From Phaeovibrio sulfidiphilus (GTDB taxonomy: Bacteria > Pseudomonadota > Alphaproteobacteria > Rhodospirillales > Rhodospirillaceae), in the NCBI RefSeq assembly GCF_014861485.1, contig NZ_JACZHT010000001.1, forward strand, positions 310,001-374,000: 64,000 bases of DNA, in the 5' to 3' direction. Of this stretch, positions 54,468-62,810 are shown one piece after another; the stretch's first letter is position 1, and every line of letters starts with the position of its first letter. The position numbers and the translations under genes are program-made. The notes beneath the pieces are model-generated. The model was given only the letters and a program-made list of their open reading frames with translations. It made no database searches and was not told the DNA's origin.

Positions 54468-54773
54468 TCACTGGAGCCCGAGGCGCCCGTTTGCCGTGAC
54501 AAACCGTCATCGCCGTCGATGGGCGCTTCTTTATCACGCTGATCTTTTTTTGCAAAGGAAAAAATGCATCATCGGCGCCTCCGGGGTGTAAAACACTCCG
54601 CGGCAGAGATTTTGTCAAAAGCGCTTGCCAAGGGAAAAGGAACGCTGTAATTTCCGCCTCACGCCGGTTCCGGGCGCCCAGCGCGTTGTTTCCGGAAGCC
54701 TTGGCAGGCTGCCCACGGGCACCCTGAGATCCAGGCACAGGCGTTTCTGGCTGGCCCTCTGTGGGCCACCGGT
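54468..54773. other. Intergenic region between tRNA-Gln and tRNA-Ser
   Basis: About 306 bases. On the minus strand a perfect TTGACA lies at 54613-54618, but the element 17 nt downstream (TGTTTT) is a poor -10; a second weak pair (TTGCAA, TAAAGA) lies nearer the tRNA, near 54530-54560. Either could serve tRNA-Gln. No gene is seen. Confidence 0.4.
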
Positions 54774-54864
54774 GGAGGGGTGGCCGAGTGGTCGAAGGCG
54801 CACGCCTGGAAAGTGTGTATACCTCAAAAGGGTATCGTGGGTTCGAATCCCACCCCCTCCGCCA
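54774..54864 (+). tRNA. tRNA-Ser (anticodon GGA)
   Basis: A 91-nt class II tRNA with a long variable arm and encoded CCA. The acceptor stem is GGAGGGG/CCCCTCC, the anticodon loop CTGGAAA and the T-arm GTGGGTTCGAATCCCAC. It is divergent from tRNA-Gln. Serine tRNA genes are frequent insertion points for mobile DNA, and an atypical gene follows. Confidence 0.96.
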
Positions 54865-55032
54865 GATCCCGCTGACTCACCCAACCTGACGCACCAGCAA
54901 CACCGAGCAGATCCGCACGGCACATTACGCCTGTGCCGAAAAGCCCGTGCGCGCCGCGCATGCAGCCTCATTCCCCCGCTTCCAACCCGTTTACAATACC
55001 GGGCGCCCCTCACAGTCGGCCCCGCGCAACCG

Positions 55033-56694
55033 TTATGTTGCGCCAGTTCTTCGGTGAGCCGGCATGTCGGACACTACAATCAACTGTGTCTTGGGATCAA
55101 AGCAGTAATAAATGCGAAGACATCGTGAAGGATCCCGTGTGTTTCCACCTTTCTTGATGTGCCAGTCGGCTGACAACTTGCGGCCTCCCCATTCGAATTC
55201 GTACGCGTCACTACCACAGTTGGCATTCTCGATACCATCCATGATCGGGATATTATTAATTGATCCCGCTCCCCCACTAATGCGCTGATTCCTACAATCC
55301 CGTGCCAGCCAGAGCAGGCAGCGCGCTGCCGTCTCGACGTCAGCAAATGCGGGCTTCCGCAGCCCTCGACGGGCACTGGACGCCAGAACCAACCGCCCTT
55401 CCAAATTCTCCTCACACCACCCGAGAAAATCACTCCAGCTCTCGGGTAGAGGAATGTCCTTGTCAGGATCCCCACCTCTGACCGTGAGAGCGTCTTCGAG
55501 AATCTGGATGCGAGAATCCCGAGCACGCACCCCGGCTTCCAGACGCTCCACCTCTCTCCTCTCCGTCTCATACTCTTCTAGATAGTAATCCCTCTCTGAC
55601 TTCAGAGATTCGACCTCTTCTCGAAGCAACGCGTTGATTTCTTTGCAAACCTCAAGTTGTTCGTCCGCACTCGCATCCCCACTCTTGAGCTTTTTCTGCT
55701 TCTCCTGCAGCGCGATGTCTCGGACATCGTCGAAAGACAATACGTCATGACCAAGACTGGCTTGCAGGAGGCTGACGCGCGCGGCCATCTTCTGCATCCA
55801 CACTGCGACCGAACGCCCCCCATCAGTGGTTTCAAGAGAATTGGCAAGAAAAAGCCGATGGGCGCGTGGGTCAGCGTCATCAGAGAAGCCGGGCAGATAG
55901 ACACGCGCGGCCCCTCCGAACACCGATTTGTACTTTCCAAACCTCTGGGTCAGGCGCCACGTGGCTTCTGGATGGAGAACATAAACAGCTCCAATGCCAA
56001 GAACGGCACGCCCAAGTGTGGCCGTAACAATGGTCGGGTGATCGCTGTGCCCGGGCGCACCAAGGGTCACGACAAAAATCGGAAGCTTGCGATTCGGGTC
56101 AACCAGATACTCGATAAGGGATTCCGTGTCCTCAGCCGACTTGCAGACGGTCGGAGCGACCGCCAGTGGCCTGTCACACACCAATCCGCACTCATCGACA
56201 ATTTGCCGGACAAGCCCCGGGGTATGAGGCTCGATCTCCAGATCACGCTCCGACGTACCCACCAGCAATCGCGCACTGAACCGTACAGGGTCGCCCCAAC
56301 CATACCCAACGACGACCTCGGTGGTCCAGTTCCTCCCGGCGACCTTCTTGTCGGGATCCTCAGAACGGATCGCCCAGAGGTCCAAGTCACCCGACTGAAA
56401 GTGCTCGCACCTGGCGTTCCTGCCCGGAGATTGATAGTCAAAGGAGTGACCGTCCCACGCCTCTTGTGGAAATCGGCCGCCGCCAGAGCGTTTCTGCGCC
56501 CATTTCAGCACTTCCCTAATTACGGCCCTTGAAACCGCCTCAGGATCCTTACCCGGCACAAATCCGGCAACCCGAAGGACCTCGTGCACGTGATCACCCT
56601 GCGACGGGCGCCCCGAGTAGTGTGAAAGAGCATCGCTCATCCTGCTGTTCATCAGCCTGTCTCCCGCCGCGATACCAAAGTCAGCTCGCTTCAT
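55033..56694 (-). CDS. Orphan multidomain protein with coiled coil and toxin-like C-terminus
   Basis: A 553-aa soluble protein that I cannot assign. The first ~320 residues look like a globular alpha/beta region (GDPVRFSARLLVGTSERDLEIE, LPIFVVTLGAPG, GGAARVYLPGFSDDADPRAHRLFL). Residues about 345-402 form a charged coiled coil (EINALLREEVESLKSERDYY). The last ~50 residues (ADWHIKKGGNTRDPSRCLRI, then YYCFDPKTQLIVVSDMPAH) resemble the terminal strands of RelE/ParE-like folds. GC is visibly lower and codon use less biased than in its neighbours, and it lies beside tRNA-Ser, so horizontal acquisition is likely. The start is uncertain: GTG 56697, ATG 56694 and ATG 56652 (with GGGAG upstream) are in frame. 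Confidence 0.72.
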   Translation of the reverse strand: MKRADFGIAAGDRLMNSRMSDALSHYSGRPSQGDHVHEVLRVAGFVPGKDPEAVSRAVIREVLKWAQKRSGGGRFPQEAWDGHSFDYQSPGRNARCEHFQSGDLDLWAIRSEDPDKKVAGRNWTTEVVVGYGWGDPVRFSARLLVGTSERDLEIEPHTPGLVRQIVDECGLVCDRPLAVAPTVCKSAEDTESLIEYLVDPNRKLPIFVVTLGAPGHSDHPTIVTATLGRAVLGIGAVYVLHPEATWRLTQRFGKYKSVFGGAARVYLPGFSDDADPRAHRLFLANSLETTDGGRSVAVWMQKMAARVSLLQASLGHDVLSFDDVRDIALQEKQKKLKSGDASADEQLEVCKEINALLREEVESLKSERDYYLEEYETERREVERLEAGVRARDSRIQILEDALTVRGGDPDKDIPLPESWSDFLGWCEENLEGRLVLASSARRGLRKPAFADVETAARCLLWLARDCRNQRISGGAGSINNIPIMDGIENANCGSDAYEFEWGGRKLSADWHIKKGGNTRDPSRCLRIYYCFDPKTQLIVVSDMPAHRRTGAT

Positions 56695-56744
56695 CACCTC
56701 TCAAAATAGCAAAACGAGCAAATAACACCATCAAAGAGACATTA

Positions 56745-57895
56745 CGCCCCTGCCGAGTGCACAAACACGTTCCCCCCGCCTTCCTTCCGAAAGACGGGGG
56801 GAGTTCGAGCCTGTCCGGGAAACAGGCCCTCTGTCGGTTACCGGCCGGGTTCTACCAGCGGTAGGTCAGGCGCGCGCGGCCGCCGTGCGAGGTGGTGTCC
56901 GAACCGTAGGCTCCGTCGTACATGAGGTTCAGGGCCCAGGCGTCATCGATCGCCACCTCACCGCCGACACCGACCACGGCGACGTCCCGATCCGCGGGCG
57001 TGCCCCGAACGGAGAAGTCCGTGGATCCCGACACGAACGCGAGGCGGCTGGCGGGGTTGATGTCGCCCCAGGTGTGTTCCCACCCCAGGTCGAGCTTCAG
57101 GACCGCGCACTCGTGGACGCGGGCGTCCATGCGCACACCCAGCGTGGAGGTGCCGGTGTGGGTGGTCCAGGAGTGGCTGCGCAGCGCGGCGGCTCCGCCG
57201 GTTTCCGAGAAGTCCTCGCTGTGCGCCATGTTCCAGGCGGCTCCCACGAAGGGCTCGACCATCAGCCAGTCGTTGGCCTGGACGCGCCAGGCGGCCTCAC
57301 CGAACACCTGGAAGACGTCCGCACCGTAGTCCGCGCTCAGACGCTCGCCGATGACCGAGCGCTTGCTGTCGACCTCGTGACGCGTGTAGAGACCGGCCAG
57401 GGTGGTCCGCAGGGTTCCGACCCCCGCATCCCAGACCTTGCCGCCGTAGACACCGCCGGAGAAGCTGTCGATATCGGCCTTGGCGGCGCGATCCGACACC
57501 TTGAAGTCCCGGTGGGCGTAGCGGAACACGGCACCGGTGAACCATCCGTCCTCGAAGCCGAAGGAGGCTCCCGCCGTCACGCCGATGCCGCTCGAGGTGG
57601 ACTTGGCGGCGTTTCCGTCGCTGTCCCAGGAGTCGTGGCTGCCCGAGACCTGGGCCCAGACGTTGTGGTTCCGGAGCTGGCCGTCGGACGGGGTCAGGCT
57701 CACCTGCTCGGTGGAGGCCACCTGGACCCGGCCACCGCCGACGATCCCGTCACGGCTGGGAGCCAGATGGGACAGGGTGTTCAGGACCGTCCGCGAAAGC
57801 TGCGGAGCCCCCTGCCGCAGGGCCCCCGCCACGTTGGCGTAGGCATCACCCGACAGCATGCTCAGGATCTGCAGACCCTCGGAGCGGGAGGCGTT
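56745..57895. repeat. Long direct repeat, copy 1 (autotransporter barrel and 3' flank)
   Basis: This 1.15-kb stretch is almost identical to 61661-62810, in the same orientation. It covers the C-terminal barrel code of the first autotransporter and about 105 nt after its stop. By eye I find a one-base indel, a handful of substitutions in the first ~260 bases and then essentially none until about 57880. Confidence 0.93.
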
Positions 57896-60800
57896 GATCA
57901 CGGCATCCTGGACCGGTCCGGGGCTCATGCTGGCGACAGCCTGCCCGACGGCGCGCTGGTTGGGGGAGGCGTCGTCCCACGGGGACGGGGTGGGCTTCGG
58001 AGCGGGATCCGGGCTCGGCCCCGGAGTGGGAGGCACAGGATCAGGTGTCGGGGCATTGAACGTGGCCAAAAGCCCGATGGATTTCACGTCATCGGCGTTG
58101 GTCGTCACAGCGCCCCCGGCATCCAGCTGAACCTGGGTCACGGACAGGAACGGCAGATCGGCATTACGCTCGACGATATCAAACGTCTTCACGACCTTCG
58201 CTCCGGTCCCGGCGGCGGTGAGGACCACGTAAGTCTTCGTCGTGGACCAGTTGCTGGAGCCAACCAGTGTCCCCACTGCAAGAGTGGAGCCCGCCGGGAT
58301 GGTCACATCACCCGTCAGCACATTGAGGCTGTCGTTCGTAGAGGGAGCACCGTTTCCAAACCCCTGCCCCACGACAGTGGGCGCCGCGTCCGGGGCAACG
58401 CGAACCTGAAGAGTGAACTTGCCGGCCGTGGTGTCCAGCGCGTTCACGGTCATGGTGCCGACGGACGTCGCATCACCGGGGGCGAGGATTGCACCCTCCG
58501 CCAGTGCCAGCGTGCCGGCGTAGGAGAATTTGCCACCAAGTGTTCCCTTGGTCAGCGTGAACTGACCCGTCGCGGCGTGATCACCGGAAAGGTACAGCGC
58601 ACCGTCCCCGGTTTTCTCAAAGGTACCCCCACCGGACAGAACGCCCGAGTACGCGACGTCACCGGCGCTGGCAAAGGTGAACGACCCTTCGTTGGCAACA
58701 TTACCCTTCAGGCTCTCGCCCTTGAAGGTCATCATGCCCTGGACATCATAGCCGTTAGCAAACTGAAGATCGCCTTCAAACACGGCGCTTGCACCGTCTT
58801 TGACCGTCAGCTTCCCGGTCGCAACGCTCGGGTCCAGTGACGTGCGGTCGGTCGACTGGATCAGACCCCCGGTAAACGTCACCTCTCCAGTGCCCGAGAC
58901 GGTCATGGCCGCGACCTCGACGCCACCCTCGGTCACATTGATCGACTTGTTCGCTGTCATCTCAACCTCGACCGCGTCACCCGGAAGAAATGTTTCCGCA
59001 CCATCCCCTCCAAGGCTCCAGATGTCACCGGAGACTCCCCAGTTCCTAACATTGTAGTAATCATTTGCCAACAAGCGCTCGTTTTCGAGGGCAGAGACCG
59101 TCACCTGGGTTCGGTCAGTGCCCGCAAACGTCAGAAGGGCGCCCATTCGGGTGTTGGCCTTGATCGTCTCACCCCGGTACTGAAGGTCATTTGCGTTCCC
59201 GCTATCGAGCGTCAGCCCCTTCACAAGCGTGTACGTCTGCGATCCGGTCGCAACTTTTTTGAAATCGGTCAGGTTGATGGTGATCTTTTTGCTTGCTTCG
59301 ATAACGGTGTCATTCGCGGCAAATGTCAGCATGGGCGTCGTAAGCGCCGCATCGTGCTTGGTGAGGTCGAAGGCCAGAGTGGCGCCGCCTTTAAGGGTGA
59401 TGGTGCCCGTGGTCGAGCCATCACCGACGGTGATCGCTGCTCCACTTTCATGAACCGCCAGCGTTGCCCCGCTGTTCAGCGTAAAGGAGGATCCCGCTCC
59501 GTCCAGGGTCAGTTTCGTATCAGCGCCGTTAAAAGCCAGCGTTCCCTCGGTGACAGCAAACGTGGTCTTGCCGGCAGCCCCATCGGCTCCACCGCTCTTG
59601 AACGTGCTTTCACCCTTGAGCTGCCAGAGTCCGGCCCCGGACTTGGTAATTGTGATCTCCTGGTTTTCACCAGCTGTTCCCGCCATGGGGTCCAGCATGG
59701 AGACCGTGCCTGCGCCTCCAACCTTCAGAGCGGCGGGTGCGTTAACAGCCTCCAGATAGATCCCATTGGACGACTGGCTGCCTGCGGACCCGGCCTTGTT
59801 GCCCGAGAAGTTGATCTTCTGCCCCTCTTCAGTTGACAGCTCCACAGTACCATCAAGGTTGTAGATCGCACCGCCGTTACCCGCTGCCGTGTTCTCGCCG
59901 AAATAGGCATTGCCCGAAATCGTGACCGTGCCACCCTTGGTGTAGATCGCGCCGCCATCGGCCGTCGCAGTGTTTGAGGTAAACCCGCCGCCGTGCGAAA
60001 ACGTGACAATTCCCCCACCGTTATAGAGGACGCCACCAGAACCGTCCGTCGCGGCATTCGAGAGGAACCCGACACTGCCGGAGAACGTGACGGTGCCACC
60101 CTCGTTATAGATGGCGCCGCCGGAACCGGCCGAGTTCTCGGTAAACATCACCGGAGCCGAGAAGGATACCGCTGCCCCAGCGCCCGACGTGTAAATCGCT
60201 CCGCCGGAGGTGGTTGCCGTGTTCTTCAGGAAGGTACTGTCGTCCTGGACGTCAACCACCCCTCCATCGTTTGCAATCGCACCGCCAACGCCCGTGGCGT
60301 TGGACACTCCTGCGGCGGCCTCGGCCTTGTTCTCGGTGAACGTGCCGCCCTCCTTCAGCGTGACCGTGCCCGAGTTGTAAATGGCACCGCCCCCGGCGGA
60401 CGTCCCGCTCGCCACGTTTCCGGAGAAGGTGAGAAGCTTGTCCGCGACAACGGTCGCGCTGCCCGACCCAACGTTGGCGATGGCGCCACCACGGGCGGTG
60501 TCGCCCGCAGCCGTAACGGTATTGTTGTCGAACGTCGAGATGGCCTTCAGATTCAGTGTACCGGTATTGTAAACCGCGCCGCCATAGGCAGACCCGGCAG
60601 AGTTATCGGTGAACGTGTTCAGCGCAAAATTCAGGCTTCCACCGTCAGCCTCACCGAGAGTCATCGTCCCCGAGTTGGAGACCGCGCCACCGAACGAAAC
60701 CGTTTCCGCGTTACCGGAAATCGTCAGGCTTTTCCCCTGGGACACGGTGATCGTGGCTGCCTGTCCACTCCCTACGGACACCTTCTGATCCGCCTTGCCC

Positions 60801-61102
60801 GCGCTGGCTTCCAGCACCGTGTCCTTGTCGAACACCAACGTTGCGTCGTTTCCAAAGGTCAGACCGGACAGAACCTTGGGGCTGAACTTGGCCTGTTTCA
60901 GAAGGTAAGCCCAGGTCGCACTGCTCCCCCCGCCGATCTCGCACCGTCCGCCGGCACAGTTTCCAGTGCCAGCGGCCTGGGCAGGGGCCGCCCCCGTCGC
61001 CGTCAGCGCCAGAGCGAGAGCCACACCCGTCAGCGCAAGGCCGCGCCGCCGGGCCCCCGCCTGAGCGGGCGGAGTAAAACGAGTCGTGTGAGATGCTGTC
61101 AT
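56852..61102 (-). CDS. Type V autotransporter with Pmp-like passenger, paralogue 1 (complete)
   Basis: A 1416-aa type Va autotransporter. A signal peptide (RRRGLALTGVALALALTATGAAPAQA) leads to a passenger of about 980 residues. Its first third has repeated GGAI(Y/A)N and FxxN motifs like chlamydial polymorphic membrane proteins, predicting a beta-helix; the middle has strand-rich autotransporter repeats. A proline-rich linker (near residue 1020) precedes the barrel in the last ~280 residues, ending in the outer-membrane signature ARLTYRW. The ATG at 61102 has GGAG 9 nt upstream; ATGs at 61117, 61168 and 61195 are in frame but poorly supported. Adhesion or surface display is likely; the ligand is unknown. 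Confidence 0.92.
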   Translation of the reverse strand: MTASHTTRFTPPAQAGARRRGLALTGVALALALTATGAAPAQAAGTGNCAGGRCEIGGGSSATWAYLLKQAKFSPKVLSGLTFGNDATLVFDKDTVLEASAGKADQKVSVGSGQAATITVSQGKSLTISGNAETVSFGGAVSNSGTMTLGEADGGSLNFALNTFTDNSAGSAYGGAVYNTGTLNLKAISTFDNNTVTAAGDTARGGAIANVGSGSATVVADKLLTFSGNVASGTSAGGGAIYNSGTVTLKEGGTFTENKAEAAAGVSNATGVGGAIANDGGVVDVQDDSTFLKNTATTSGGAIYTSGAGAAVSFSAPVMFTENSAGSGGAIYNEGGTVTFSGSVGFLSNAATDGSGGVLYNGGGIVTFSHGGGFTSNTATADGGAIYTKGGTVTISGNAYFGENTAAGNGGAIYNLDGTVELSTEEGQKINFSGNKAGSAGSQSSNGIYLEAVNAPAALKVGGAGTVSMLDPMAGTAGENQEITITKSGAGLWQLKGESTFKSGGADGAAGKTTFAVTEGTLAFNGADTKLTLDGAGSSFTLNSGATLAVHESGAAITVGDGSTTGTITLKGGATLAFDLTKHDAALTTPMLTFAANDTVIEASKKITINLTDFKKVATGSQTYTLVKGLTLDSGNANDLQYRGETIKANTRMGALLTFAGTDRTQVTVSALENERLLANDYYNVRNWGVSGDIWSLGGDGAETFLPGDAVEVEMTANKSINVTEGGVEVAAMTVSGTGEVTFTGGLIQSTDRTSLDPSVATGKLTVKDGASAVFEGDLQFANGYDVQGMMTFKGESLKGNVANEGSFTFASAGDVAYSGVLSGGGTFEKTGDGALYLSGDHAATGQFTLTKGTLGGKFSYAGTLALAEGAILAPGDATSVGTMTVNALDTTAGKFTLQVRVAPDAAPTVVGQGFGNGAPSTNDSLNVLTGDVTIPAGSTLAVGTLVGSSNWSTTKTYVVLTAAGTGAKVVKTFDIVERNADLPFLSVTQVQLDAGGAVTTNADDVKSIGLLATFNAPTPDPVPPTPGPSPDPAPKPTPSPWDDASPNQRAVGQAVASMSPGPVQDAVINASRSEGLQILSMLSGDAYANVAGALRQGAPQLSRTVLNTLSHLAPSRDGIVGGGRVQVASTEQVSLTPSDGQLRNHNVWAQVSGSHDSWDSDGNAAKSTSSGIGVTAGASFGFEDGWFTGAVFRYAHRDFKVSDRAAKADIDSFSGGVYGGKVWDAGVGTLRTTLAGLYTRHEVDSKRSVIGERLSADYGADVFQVFGEAAWRVQANDWLMVEPFVGAAWNMAHSEDFSETGGAAALRSHSWTTHTGTSTLGVRMDARVHECAVLKLDLGWEHTWGDINPASRLAFVSGSTDFSVRGTPADRDVAVVGVGGEVAIDDAWALNLMYDGAYGSDTTSHGGRARLTYRW

Positions 61103-61766
61103 CAGTCGGGTCTCCATCCGTCGAAACCTGTTGAGGTGTGATCGTCCCAGTTTTTCGTTGCCGCTCATGCGCCCACGCCGGAGCCGGGCGCCCAAAGCCT
61201 CGCCGCCGCGCCTGTGCCGCAGAAACGCCTGAACACGGTGTACGTGTAGATTATGGAGGAGATTACCTATAGGAAAGTGGGAGATTCAAGCGCCCTCCCC
61301 CAATGCAGGGATGTAAATGACCAAAAATTCTCCCGCGTGGCAAAAACGCAACACGTTGCCGCAGATGAATAAATCCCTTGCGTGTTTGCTCAACCATTGG
61401 GCAGGGAGGCCAGCCGAAAGGCACGGGGTCTGCCAGCCTCCCCTGCCCGCAGGCGAAGCGATCCGCCACCGGAGCCGCCCCCCCAGGATTCGCGCCCACA
61501 GGGGGGAACCGGACGGGACAAGACCGAACCGGACCGCACAGAACCGGGCGGGATCAGCTCAGCGCAGGCGCTCCAGGACCAGCCCGGCCTCCTGCAGGTG
61601 CGTGGCACAGTACTCGGCAAAGGGATGGGGCCAACCCCGGCAGGGCTTCGGCGCCCCGGCGCCCCTGCCGAGTGCACAAACACGTTCCCCCCGCCTTCCT
61701 TCCGAAAGACGGGGGGAGTTCGAGCCTGTCCGGGAAACAGGCCCTCTGTCGGTTACCGGCCGGGTT
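61103..61766. other. Spacer between the two autotransporter genes
   Basis: About 660 bases. The part next to 61103 should hold the promoter of paralogue 1; an AT-richer patch at 61230-61380 is the best place. From 61661 on it is the duplicated 3' flank of the autotransporter, which includes a CCCCCCG/CGGGGGG hairpin without a T-tract. No gene is seen. Confidence 0.5.
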
Positions 61767-62810
61767 TTACCAGCGGTAGGTCAGGCGCGCCCGCCCGCCG
61801 TGCGAGGTGGTGTCCGAACCGTAGGCTCCATCGTACATGAGGTTCAGGGCCCAGGCGTCATCGATCGCCACCTCACCACCGACACCGACCACGGCGACGT
61901 CCCGATCCGCGGGCGTACCCCGGACGGAGAAGTCCGTGGATCCCGACACGAACGCGAGGCGGCTGGCGGGGTTGATGTCGCCCCAGGTGTGTTCCCACCC
62001 CAGGTCGAGCTTCAGGACCGCGCACTCGTGGACGCGGGCGTCCATGCGCACACCCAGCGTGGAGGTGCCGGTGTGGGTGGTCCAGGAGTGGCTGCGCAGC
62101 GCGGCGGCTCCGCCGGTTTCCGAGAAGTCCTCGCTGTGCGCCATGTTCCAGGCGGCTCCCACGAAGGGCTCGACCATCAGCCAGTCGTTGGCCTGGACGC
62201 GCCAGGCGGCCTCACCGAACACCTGGAAGACGTCCGCACCGTAGTCCGCGCTCAGACGCTCGCCGATGACCGAGCGCTTGCTGTCGACCTCGTGACGCGT
62301 GTAGAGACCGGCCAGGGTGGTCCGCAGGGTTCCGACCCCCGCATCCCAGACCTTGCCGCCGTAGACACCGCCGGAGAAGCTGTCGATATCGGCCTTGGCG
62401 GCGCGATCCGACACCTTGAAGTCCCGGTGGGCGTAGCGGAACACGGCACCGGTGAACCATCCGTCCTCGAAGCCGAAGGAGGCTCCCGCCGTCACGCCGA
62501 TGCCGCTCGAGGTGGACTTGGCGGCGTTTCCGTCGCTGTCCCAGGAGTCGTGGCTGCCCGAGACCTGGGCCCAGACGTTGTGGTTCCGGAGCTGGCCGTC
62601 GGACGGGGTCAGGCTCACCTGCTCGGTGGAGGCCACCTGGACCCGGCCACCGCCGACGATCCCGTCACGGCTGGGAGCCAGATGGGACAGGGTGTTCAGG
62701 ACCGTCCGCGAAAGCTGCGGAGCCCCCTGCCGCAGGGCCCCCGCCACGTTGGCGTAGGCATCACCCGACAGCATGCTCAGGATCTGCAGACCCTCCGAGC
62801 GGGAGGCGTT
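61661..62810. repeat. Long direct repeat, copy 2 (autotransporter barrel and 3' flank)
   Basis: The counterpart of 56745-57895, offset by about 4915 bases and in the same orientation. Identity fades upstream of the barrel where the proline-rich linkers begin to differ. Confidence 0.93.
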
